Shown one piece after another: positions 24,713-31,681 of a stretch of DNA of 64,000 nt. Within the stretch, counting starts at the first letter, position 1. Every line of letters starts with the position of its first letter. Source of the DNA: an uncultured Christensenella sp. (lineage in GTDB: Bacteria; Bacillota; Clostridia; Christensenellales; Borkfalkiaceae); NCBI GenBank assembly GCA_910585705.1, contig CAJUER010000002.1, positions 310,001-374,000 on the forward strand. Direction: 5' to 3'. The notes under the pieces were generated by a model that was given only the letters and a program-made list of their open reading frames with translations, did not search any database and was not told the DNA's origin. The position numbers and the translations under genes were made by a program.

Positions 24713-24737
24713 AATTCATACTAAACGAATAGGAATT
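24713..24737. promoter_or_regulatory. Second, degenerate inverted repeat before iscS (Rrf2 operator 2)
   Basis: AATTCATACT (24713-24722) and AATAGGAATT (24728-24737) again flank a five-base centre. The right half is identical to that of operator 1, the left half differs at two positions. Its centre is 38 bp from that of operator 1, and AGGA within it also serves as the iscS ribosome site. Confidence 0.65.
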
Positions 24738-24742
24738 AAAAA

Positions 24743-25933
24743 GTGAAAACTGTTTACGTTGACAACGCGGCAACCACCGCAATGAGCGATACCGCCATAA
24801 AGGCAATGACGCCCTATCTTAAAGAGGTTTACGGCAATCCCTCTTCCCTGCACACTGTGGGGCAGGTTGCGAAAGAGGCGCTTGAAAAATTTCGCGCCGA
24901 AATAGCGCAGTGTCTGAACTGCGACGCGCGCGAGGTGTACTTCACTTCGGGCGGAAGCGAGGCGGACAACCAGGCGATACGTTCGGCGGCGGCGAACGGC
25001 GCGCGCAAGGGTAAGAAGCATATAGTGACGACTGCGTTCGAGCATCACGCCGTTCTGCACACTTTAAAGAAGCTTGAAAAAGAGGGGTTCGAGGTAACTT
25101 ATCTTCCCGTACACGCGGACGGGCTTATCACCGCGAGTGAGGTTGAAGCGGCAATCCGACCCGATACGGCTCTCGTAACAGTAATGTATGCCAATAACGA
25201 GGTGGGAACCATTCTGCCGATACGCGAAATCGGAGAGGTATGCAGAAAGGCGCAGGTTGTTTTCCATACGGACGCGGTGCAGGCGGTCGGTCATATCCCC
25301 GTAGACGTACAAGCAGACAATATAGATATGCTTTCGCTTTCGGCGCATAAATTTCACGGGCCGAAGGGCGTGGGCGCGCTGTATTGCAGGCGCGGAATCG
25401 TGCTGAATACTTTTGTCGACGGCGGCGCGCAGGAGCGCGGAAAACGGGCGGGAACGGAAAATATCGCGGGTATCGCGGCAATGGCGGCGGCGCTTAAAGA
25501 AGCATGCGCGAATATGGAAAAAACCGCGAAGCATGTTACGGCTTTGCGTGACGGACTTATCGACGGGCTTTTGAAAATTCCCCATTCGAAGCTGAACGGA
25601 GACAGGGTGAAAAGATTGCCTTCGAACATAAATATGTGTTTCGAGGGTATCGAGGGCGAAGGGCTTTTGCTTCACCTCGACGCGCGCGGCATATGCGCTT
25701 CGTCGGGTTCGGCTTGCACTTCGGGCTCGCTCGACCCTTCGCACGTTTTGCTTGCGTTGGGGCTTCCGCACGAGGTGGCGCACGGTTCGCTGCGCATAAG
25801 CCTTTCGGAGGGCAACACGCAAAAGGACGCGGAAGAGATTTTGAAAGCCGTGCCCGAAGTAGTGGAATATCTTAGAAATATGTCTCCCGTGTGGGAGGAG
25901 TTGGAAAAGGGCGAGCGCCCTCACTTAATTTAA
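24743..25933 (+). CDS. iscS: Cysteine desulfurase IscS/NifS
   Basis: PLP enzyme that takes sulfur from cysteine for Fe-S clusters and tRNA thiolation. The 396-residue product starts with GTG at 24743, after AGGAATT. Motifs: VYVDNAATTAMS at the start, TSGGSEADN, Lys203 in SLSAHKFHGPKG for PLP, and the mobile-loop Cys325 in SSGSACTSGSLDPSHVL. The SSGSAC loop is of the class I type. It is followed by iscU (17-base gap), as expected for an ISC-like system of Firmicutes. Confidence 0.96.
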   Translation: MKTVYVDNAATTAMSDTAIKAMTPYLKEVYGNPSSLHTVGQVAKEALEKFRAEIAQCLNCDAREVYFTSGGSEADNQAIRSAAANGARKGKKHIVTTAFEHHAVLHTLKKLEKEGFEVTYLPVHADGLITASEVEAAIRPDTALVTVMYANNEVGTILPIREIGEVCRKAQVVFHTDAVQAVGHIPVDVQADNIDMLSLSAHKFHGPKGVGALYCRRGIVLNTFVDGGAQERGKRAGTENIAGIAAMAAALKEACANMEKTAKHVTALRDGLIDGLLKIPHSKLNGDRVKRLPSNINMCFEGIEGEGLLLHLDARGICASSGSACTSGSLDPSHVLLALGLPHEVAHGSLRISLSEGNTQKDAEEILKAVPEVVEYLRNMSPVWEELEKGERPHLI

Positions 25934-25950
25934 AAGCAAAGGAGTAAATT

Positions 25951-26394
25951 ATGGCACTATACAGTGATAAAGTTATGGACCATTTCACCAATCCGCGCAA
26001 CGTCGGAAAAATCGAGGACGCCGACGGAATAGGCGAAGTCGGAAACGCCAAGTGCGGCGATATAATGAAAATTTATCTTAAAATAAAAGACGGCGTTATT
26101 GCGGACGTGAAGTTCAACACCTTCGGGTGCGGCAGTGCGATTGCCTCGTCGTCAATGGCGACGGAGCTTATTAAGGGCAAGCCTTTAAGCGAAGCGCTTA
26201 CGCTGACTAACAAAGCCGTAGCCGAAGCGCTGGACGGGCTTCCCGCGCACAAGCTGCACTGTTCCGTGCTCGCGGAGGAGGCTATCCGCGCGGCGATAAA
26301 GGACTATTACGACAAGAACGGCATTTCTTACGATAAAGCCGATTTTCCCGACCCGCACGACGAGGAAGAGGAACACGGCTTCGACGAAGACTGA
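25951..26394 (+). CDS. iscU: Fe-S scaffold protein IscU/NifU N-terminal type
   Basis: Scaffold on which [2Fe-2S] or [4Fe-4S] clusters form. The 147-residue product has the three ligand cysteines Cys35 (NAKCGD, followed by Asp37), Cys60 (TFGCGSAIASSS) and Cys104 (KLHCSVLAEEAI). It has an acidic tail (PHDEEEEHGFDED) not needed for the fold. It follows iscS closely and is nearly joined to the next gene (two-base gap). Confidence 0.95.
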   Translation: MALYSDKVMDHFTNPRNVGKIEDADGIGEVGNAKCGDIMKIYLKIKDGVIADVKFNTFGCGSAIASSSMATELIKGKPLSEALTLTNKAVAEALDGLPAHKLHCSVLAEEAIRAAIKDYYDKNGISYDKADFPDPHDEEEEHGFDED

Positions 26395-26396
26395 TT

Positions 26397-27239
26397 GTGA
26401 AAGAGCTTTCCAAAGTAAAGAGCGTCGAACGCTCGATTATAACCAAATTCCGCAAAGGGATATGGTCGCGGTTTCTCGAAGCTGTGCGCGTCTATAATCT
26501 TATTTCGCCTAACGACAGAATAGCCGTCTGCGTTTCGGGCGGTAAGGACAGCTTTCTGCTTGCAAAACTTATGCAGGAGCTTGCACGGCGCAGCGATATT
26601 CCCTTTACTCTCGAATTCATTTCTATGAATCCGGGCTATAACAGTGAAAACGCGGAAATAATTGAAGAGAACGCCAAGCTGTTGGAAATTCCTTTAAAGA
26701 CTTTCCGCTCGGATATATTCGAGGTTACCGAAGAGATGGGCGGCAATTCGCCGTGCTATCTTTGCGCGAGAATGCGGCGCGGCTTCCTTTACGCCCGTGC
26801 CGAAGAGCTGGGCTGTAACAAGATTGCGCTGGGGCACCATAAAAGCGACGTCATAGAAACCACGCTTATGGGCATGCTGTACGGCGGACAAATTCAGGGT
26901 ATGCTTCCCAAGCTCAAAAGCAGTAACTTTAACGGTATGCAGTTAATCCGCCCGATGTACTGCATAGAGGAAGCGGACGTTATTCACTGGCAGAATTACA
27001 ACTCCCTCAAATTCATAGCCTGTGCCTGTAAAAAGACCGAAGGGCTTGCTCTCGGCGAGCAGGGTTATTCCGCGCGTCAGGAGGTAAAGGAAATTATCCG
27101 CCGCGTAAAGCAAAAAAATCCCGACGTCGAAAGCAGCGTGTTCAAAAGCATACATAACGTACAGTTGGATACGCTTGTCGGCTACAAACAGGGCGGAAAA
27201 ACTTATTTTATGGAAAAATTCAACAATGACCCCGATTAA
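26397..27239 (+). CDS. TtcA-like tRNA thiolation ATPase (PP-loop)
   Basis: PP-loop family member of 280 residues: SGGKDS at residues 47-52 binds ATP, Cys120 and Cys123 (CYLC) and Cys209/Cys211 (FIACAC) match the Fe-S ligands of TtcA-type enzymes, which make 2-thiocytidine in tRNA. GHHKSDVIETTLM is the second conserved block. It starts with GTG two bases after iscU, so sulfur from IscS could be delivered directly. It may be TtcA proper or one of the related TtcA-like proteins of Clostridia. Confidence 0.85.
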   Translation: MKELSKVKSVERSIITKFRKGIWSRFLEAVRVYNLISPNDRIAVCVSGGKDSFLLAKLMQELARRSDIPFTLEFISMNPGYNSENAEIIEENAKLLEIPLKTFRSDIFEVTEEMGGNSPCYLCARMRRGFLYARAEELGCNKIALGHHKSDVIETTLMGMLYGGQIQGMLPKLKSSNFNGMQLIRPMYCIEEADVIHWQNYNSLKFIACACKKTEGLALGEQGYSARQEVKEIIRRVKQKNPDVESSVFKSIHNVQLDTLVGYKQGGKTYFMEKFNNDPD

Positions 27240-27256
27240 TTTCGGGGCTTTTTTCT
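27229..27256 (+). terminator. Terminator of the iscS operon
   Basis: CCCCGA and TCGGGG flank a six-base loop, followed by six T. The hairpin overlaps the stop codon of the TtcA-like gene. Confidence 0.88.
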
Positions 27257-27267
27257 TTATTATCAAG

Positions 27268-27296
27268 TTGACGAAACGAACATTTTATGATATAAT
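27268..27296 (+). promoter_or_regulatory. Promoter of the acetylesterase gene
   Basis: TTGACG (27268-27273), 17 bases, TATAAT (27291-27296). AAGGAG precedes the ATG at 27331. Confidence 0.85.
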
Positions 27297-27330
27297 CTAA
27301 CATATTGTATATAAGATTTTAAGGAGTGAA

Positions 27331-29247
27331 ATGATGAGGAAAAAGTCGCTTTTGTCTATATTGCTTGCTTCCGCTATGACCGTTACGCTTGCGGCAGGCT
27401 GTATTACGAACAACAATGAGAATAACAACAATAACGAGAATAATAACAATAATAATGTCGGCGGCGGGGAACAGCAAATTCAGCTGTCCGCACCGCAGAT
27501 AACTTTATCCGGAAACGTTATAAGCTGGAACGCAGTAAGTAATGCTACCGGATACGACGTTTACGAAGGGAATACGGCTGTATCCACAGCGCAAACGGTT
27601 TTGACTTATACGATTAATAAGACGGAAGCCGGCGAATACAATTATACCGTAAAAGCGGTAAGCACGGACGCGAAATATACGGCGAGCGTTGCGTCTAATA
27701 CGGTTAAGTACACCGTAAAAGACGACGTTGACCCCAATCCGCCCGAAGAGGATACTTCGGTAAAACTTACGGGTAAAATTTATCTTGTAGGCGACAGCAC
27801 CGTGTGCGAATTCAGCGACTCGTATTATTTGCCACGCTACGGTTACGGAACGCAACTTTATAATTATATCAACTGCGACGCAAACCAGATAAGAAATCTT
27901 GCGCTTTCGGGCAGAAGTTCTTTAAGCTATCTTAAGGAAAGCAACTATACGACGCTTAAAAACGAAATTTCGGCAGGCGACTATCTGATAATAGGCTTCG
28001 GTCATAACGACGAAAAGAGCGCCGAGCCTGCGCGGTACACAAACCCGAACAAGACTCACACTGACAGCTCAACCGCGAACGGACCTTCTTTCCAGTACAC
28101 GCTGTATGAAAATTACGTTAAGCTTGCGACGGAAAAGGGAGCGACGCCCATACTTTGCACGCCTATCGTCAGGTACGACGCAAGCGGTAAGTATGAGGGA
28201 AGCGTCGTCCATAATACTTCAAACGGAGATTATGCCAAAGCGATAAAAACGCTCGGAGCGAATACGAACACAACCGTCGTCGACTTGACCGAGCTTACCA
28301 AAGCGGAATATAAAAAGGACAACGCAAAAGCGATTGAGTTCCACGCCCACACAACATACAAACTTGACGGAACGAATAAAATTCCCGAAGGGCGCGACGA
28401 TACACATATAAACATGTACGGCGCAAAGATGATTGCATATAAATTCGCGCAATCCATATTAAAGACGGACTGTTCTTTAAAAGCGAACGTTATTACAAAC
28501 TCTGCCGCGCCGACTGGCGAAGATTATACTGCGGCTATCAATCCGGATTACGTCAAGCCTGTTTACAGCCAGTTTAATCCTGCGGACCACGCCGGAAGAA
28601 AATTAAACGGAGACTGGTATCGCTCTGTCGTAGGATATATCGGCGGTAAGAATGCGGGGAAATACAATTTTAGCTATGCCGACGGAAAGTACACGATAGG
28701 GAACGGCGGATATTCGCACGGCAAATTCGACAGTAAAGGCGACGGGTTCGGCGCGGTATTTATGCAGATAGATAAGAAAAAGGATTTTACAGCGTCCGCT
28801 ACTGTTACAATAAAAGCTGTCGGAAGCAGTAATGTCAATCAGTCTGGATTCGGGTTAATGCTTCGCGACGATATCTATATTGACGGAATTCCTGCCGATA
28901 CTTATACGGGAAAAGAAACGGTAGCTTCTAACTTCGTAACGGCGGGCGCATTAGGCGACGGCAGCTCGGTTCTGTTCAGCCGTGAAAATGCAAAGCTCGA
29001 TAAACCTGCAAATCAAACTGCAATTGCGGTAGATTCGGTTTATAACGTTTCAATCGAAAGAATAGGTCAAACGGTCAACGTATCTTTTGCCGACGGAACA
29101 AAAACTTTTAATAAAACGTTTACAGACTTTGATTTCGTGGCTGTGGACAACGATTATATGTATTTGTGTTTGTTTGCGAACAGGGGACTGGTTGCGGAAT
29201 TTACAAACGTACAGTTTGAAATCACGGGCGATTCGCAGGGTGCATAA
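27331..29247 (+). CDS. Secreted lipoprotein, rhamnogalacturonan acetylesterase-like (SGNH hydrolase)
   Basis: The 638-residue product has a lipoprotein signal with LAAGC at residues 20-24, then an Asn-rich linker (about 25-45) and a fibronectin-like domain (about 52-130). The SGNH hydrolase covers about 148-395: GDSTVCEF (nucleophile Ser), LALSGRSSL (Gly), GFGHND (Asn) and DDTHINMYGA (Asp, His). This order fits the CE12 pectin acetylesterase group. Residues 420-638 form a beta-sandwich of concanavalin/laminin-G look, perhaps carbohydrate binding. It should act on the cell surface on acetylated pectin fragments; no pectin lyase is nearby. Confidence 0.8.
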   Translation: MMRKKSLLSILLASAMTVTLAAGCITNNNENNNNNENNNNNNVGGGEQQIQLSAPQITLSGNVISWNAVSNATGYDVYEGNTAVSTAQTVLTYTINKTEAGEYNYTVKAVSTDAKYTASVASNTVKYTVKDDVDPNPPEEDTSVKLTGKIYLVGDSTVCEFSDSYYLPRYGYGTQLYNYINCDANQIRNLALSGRSSLSYLKESNYTTLKNEISAGDYLIIGFGHNDEKSAEPARYTNPNKTHTDSSTANGPSFQYTLYENYVKLATEKGATPILCTPIVRYDASGKYEGSVVHNTSNGDYAKAIKTLGANTNTTVVDLTELTKAEYKKDNAKAIEFHAHTTYKLDGTNKIPEGRDDTHINMYGAKMIAYKFAQSILKTDCSLKANVITNSAAPTGEDYTAAINPDYVKPVYSQFNPADHAGRKLNGDWYRSVVGYIGGKNAGKYNFSYADGKYTIGNGGYSHGKFDSKGDGFGAVFMQIDKKKDFTASATVTIKAVGSSNVNQSGFGLMLRDDIYIDGIPADTYTGKETVASNFVTAGALGDGSSVLFSRENAKLDKPANQTAIAVDSVYNVSIERIGQTVNVSFADGTKTFNKTFTDFDFVAVDNDYMYLCLFANRGLVAEFTNVQFEITGDSQGA

Positions 29248-29268
29248 TAAAATAAAAGCAAAATAAAG

Positions 29269-29304
29269 TGCGGCAGGCTTTTAAGCCTGCCGCACCGTTT
29301 TTTA
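29269..29304. terminator. Bidirectional terminator
   Basis: GTGCGGCAGGCTT pairs with AAGCCTGCCGCAC around a two-base loop, followed by T. It ends the acetylesterase gene and also faces ktrA. Confidence 0.92.
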
Positions 29305-29310
29305 TACCGG

Positions 29311-29964
29311 TTAAGAATTTTTGTTTGTAAATGCAAGTATTTTTTCCGTTTCGCCGAATACGAGTATATGGTCGCCAGACTCGAAAACATAGTCGGCAGT
29401 GGGGGAAGGGACGATGTCCTTTCCTTTTTTTATAAGCAAAACGTTCAAGCCGTACTTGCCGCGCGGGTTTGCGTCTACAAGCGTTCTTCCGTTCCAGCGT
29501 GCGGGGATTTTTATTTCGAAAATAGAGTATTGCTTGTCAACCTCGATATAGTCGAATACGTTGCCCGAATTAAGCCTGACCGCAAGTTTTTCGGCTATGT
29601 CTCTGTTGGGGTAAACCACGTCGTCCGCGCCGACGCGGAAAAGGAACTTCCTCTGAATGTCGGTATCCGCGCGCGATACGACGTACTTCGCGCCCAAATC
29701 TTTTAAAATAGACGTAATTTCCAAAGACGACTGGAAGTCGTCGCCGATAGCCACGACGCAGACGTTGAACGAAGGGATGTCCATTGCCTGCAAGCTGTCC
29801 GCGTTCATACAGTTTGCTATAAGCGCGTTAGTGTAGCGCGGAGCGAGCGCGTTTATAACGTCCTCGTCCTTGTCGACAATCATAACCTCGTCGCCTATGC
29901 TTAAAAGCTTTTCACCGAGCGCCTGCCCGAATTTTCCCATTCCTATAAGTAAAACCGATTTCAT
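29311..29964 (-). CDS. ktrA: Potassium uptake regulatory subunit KtrA/TrkA
   Basis: Cytoplasmic RCK ring protein that gates the KtrB channel in response to nucleotides. The 217-residue product has a Rossmann N-terminal domain (SVLLIGMGKFGQALGEKLLSIGDEVMIVDKDED) and a C-terminal RCK/TrkA-C domain (about residues 135-217). It lies 34 bases after ktrB on the same strand. Confidence 0.94.
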   Translation of the reverse strand: MKSVLLIGMGKFGQALGEKLLSIGDEVMIVDKDEDVINALAPRYTNALIANCMNADSLQAMDIPSFNVCVVAIGDDFQSSLEITSILKDLGAKYVVSRADTDIQRKFLFRVGADDVVYPNRDIAEKLAVRLNSGNVFDYIEVDKQYSIFEIKIPARWNGRTLVDANPRGKYGLNVLLIKKGKDIVPSPTADYVFESGDHILVFGETEKILAFTNKNS

Positions 29965-29998
29965 ATTTTAACTCCGTTATTTTATTTATCGACGCGCG

Positions 29999-31351
29999 TC
30001 AGCCTATCAACAGCGAGTCGACGGGCTTGCGTATTGCCGCCGTCGTGCGCTTTTCGGCCAACGCAAGCGCAAGCGTTAAAATTCCTACCCTGCCCGCGTA
30101 CATAAGAAATATTATAACCAGCCTTGAAACGGCGTGCAGCTCAGGCGTAAGCGAAAGGCTAAGTCCCGTGTTGCTCAGCGCCGAAAAGCATTCGAATTCC
30201 ACCGCCGCAAGCGATGTACCCGCCGGCTCTACCGCGCAGATAATAAGTATGGACACGATAAGTATCATAAGGCAGGCGGCGAATATCGCAAGCGCCTGAG
30301 ATAAAAGCGAGTACTCGATGCGTTTTTTGCCGATATTTATGTCCTTTCTGCCGCGAAAAACCGAAAGCATTCCCATAATAATCACGGCGAACGTGCCCAC
30401 CCTAATGCCGCCGGCAGTCGAGCCCGAGCCGCCGCCTATGAACATTAAAACCATAGTAAGAAGTATTCCGCTGTCGGAAAGGGTTGCGCAATCGGTCGTG
30501 GCGAAGCCCGCCGTGCGCGGAGTGATTGCGCAGAACAGGGAAGCGAGCAGCTTTTCGCCGAAGTTGTAGCCTTTGTAAGAGGGGTTGTTCCTTTCGAAAA
30601 GCATAAACAAAAGCATTCCCGCAAGAACCAGCGTGGCGTTGACGACCAGCACTACTTTGGTGTTTAACTGGTATTTTTTAAAGTTAAGCTTGCAGTCTAT
30701 CATATCGCCCCAGACGCAGAAGCCCAGTCCGCCGAAGATAATCAGTGCGCAGACGGTAAGCGAAACTATCGGGTCGGTTGCGTATGCCGTCAGCGACACG
30801 AACGGCGCTTCGGCCGTGCCCATTAAATCGAAGCCAGCGTTGCAGAACGCCGAAACGGAGTGCCATACGGAAAAATAAATTCCCTTAGCCGCGCCGAAGT
30901 CGGGTATGAACCTAATCATTAACAGCAGTGCGCCCGCCGTTTCGCAGATTAGCGTGCCTATAACTATGCGTTTGAGCAGTTTGCCCATGCCGAACATTTT
31001 TCCGCCCGAGTCAAGCATAAACGCGTTGCGGCTTCCGAAGCCCATTCCGCGCTTAAAAACAAGGAACGCCGCCGAAACGAGAGTCATAAAGCCGAGTCCG
31101 CTCGTCTGGATAAGCGCGAGAATGGTCAACTGACCGAACAGCGTCCAGTGGGTGGCGGTGTCGTAAACGTTCAGACCCGTTATGCAGGTGGCGGAAGCCG
31201 AAGTGAACAGCGCGTTTAAATACGTTGTGCTTTGTCCGCTTTGCGTGGCGAAAGGGAGAATGAGCAGCAGACTCCCCAAAATTGTTCCGCCCAGATAAGC
31301 GAGGGCGAGTATCTGCCATACGGACAATTTGAATTTTGATTTACGTTTCAT
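29999..31351 (-). CDS. ktrB: Potassium uptake membrane subunit KtrB/TrkH
   Basis: Na+/K+ symporter subunit with four M1-P-M2 repeats. The four filter glycines appear in ATCITGLNV, FCNAGFDL, TPRTAGFATTD and LSNTGLSLS. The start is placed at the ATG at 31351 (MKRKSKFKLSVWQILALAYLGG), giving 450 residues. An earlier in-frame ATG at 31390 would lie upstream of the start of transcription predicted from the promoter, so it is excluded. No strong Shine-Dalgarno precedes 31351. Confidence 0.93.
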   Translation of the reverse strand: MKRKSKFKLSVWQILALAYLGGTILGSLLLILPFATQSGQSTTYLNALFTSASATCITGLNVYDTATHWTLFGQLTILALIQTSGLGFMTLVSAAFLVFKRGMGFGSRNAFMLDSGGKMFGMGKLLKRIVIGTLICETAGALLLMIRFIPDFGAAKGIYFSVWHSVSAFCNAGFDLMGTAEAPFVSLTAYATDPIVSLTVCALIIFGGLGFCVWGDMIDCKLNFKKYQLNTKVVLVVNATLVLAGMLLFMLFERNNPSYKGYNFGEKLLASLFCAITPRTAGFATTDCATLSDSGILLTMVLMFIGGGSGSTAGGIRVGTFAVIIMGMLSVFRGRKDINIGKKRIEYSLLSQALAIFAACLMILIVSILIICAVEPAGTSLAAVEFECFSALSNTGLSLSLTPELHAVSRLVIIFLMYAGRVGILTLALALAEKRTTAAIRKPVDSLLIG

Positions 31352-31390
31352 AATGTTTTTCGGGCGCAAACTTATGCGCCCATACTGCAC

Positions 31391-31419
31391 ATTATAAGTA
31401 TTTGCAATAAAAAAGTCAA
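31391..31419 (-). promoter_or_regulatory. Promoter of ktrB-ktrA
   Basis: On the - strand TTGACT, 17 bases, TATAAT. Transcription should start near 31384, 33 bases before the chosen ktrB start codon. Confidence 0.85.
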
Positions 31420-31461
31420 TTTATTTTCACGCATAGAGGGGAAGGGCTCCGCCGCACCTTT

Positions 31462-31489
31462 TTGCCCTTTTTTTGCATATTGTTAAAGT
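31462..31489 (+). promoter_or_regulatory. Weak candidate promoter for glmM
   Basis: TTGCCC, 16 bases, TAAAGT: four of six matches in each box. It is the only arrangement I see that would start RNA just before the structured element at 31496. Confidence 0.3.
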
Positions 31490-31495
31490 ACGGCG

Positions 31496-31572
31496 TGCCG
31501 CCTTAATGCATATGACGGCATTTTTGCCGTTCGGACGCATATGTCCGTCGGCACATGTGCATGCGTGCGGCA
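31496..31572 (+). ncRNA. Three-way-junction RNA-like element upstream of glmM
   Basis: Four nested or adjacent perfect helices: TGCCGC (31496-31501) with GCGGCA (31567-31572); ATGCATATG (31506-31514) with CATGTGCAT (31554-31562, one G-U), separated from the first by a 4x4 internal loop; inside, hairpin ACGGCA/TGCCGT (31515-31520 with 31525-31530, loop TTTT) and hairpin CGGAC/GTCCG (31532-31536 with 31543-31547). Together they make a compact three-way junction typical of structured RNAs. I do not recognise a known class; the conserved core of the glmS ribozyme is absent. Confidence 0.6.
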
Positions 31573-31575
31573 AAT

Positions 31576-31617
31576 AAGGCTTAAATTCAGTCAATTTTGC
31601 TTAATTTTGCCTTTTTT
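31576..31617 (+). terminator. Terminator-like hairpin between the junction element and glmM
   Basis: AAGGC (31576-31580) pairs with GCCTT (31609-31613), with further inner TTAA/TTAA and ATT/AAT pairing, followed by a T-run to 31617. TAAGGC can alternatively pair with GCCTTA at 31500-31505 in the upstream element, giving two exclusive states. The stem is short, so this is a candidate attenuator only. Confidence 0.4.
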
Positions 31618-31681
31618 ACGTCCGTGTGTGCGCGGATTCAACTGTGTTTAAAAACAAGTGTGCGCAAAAGGAGGGTATAGT

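Noticed and set aside
27415..27460. Simple repeat (AAC/AAT runs) as a mobile or CRISPR-like repeat
   Set aside because: It is the coding sequence of an Asn-rich linker in the acetylesterase lipoprotein.
31352..31390. Earlier ATG (31390) for KtrB
   Set aside because: It lies upstream of the transcription start predicted from a consensus promoter whose -10 box ends at 31391.
31420..31681. glmS ribozyme upstream of glmM-glmS
   Set aside because: None of the conserved core segments (AGCGCC at the cleavage site, GACGAGG-type loop) is present, and the ribozyme normally directly precedes glmS.
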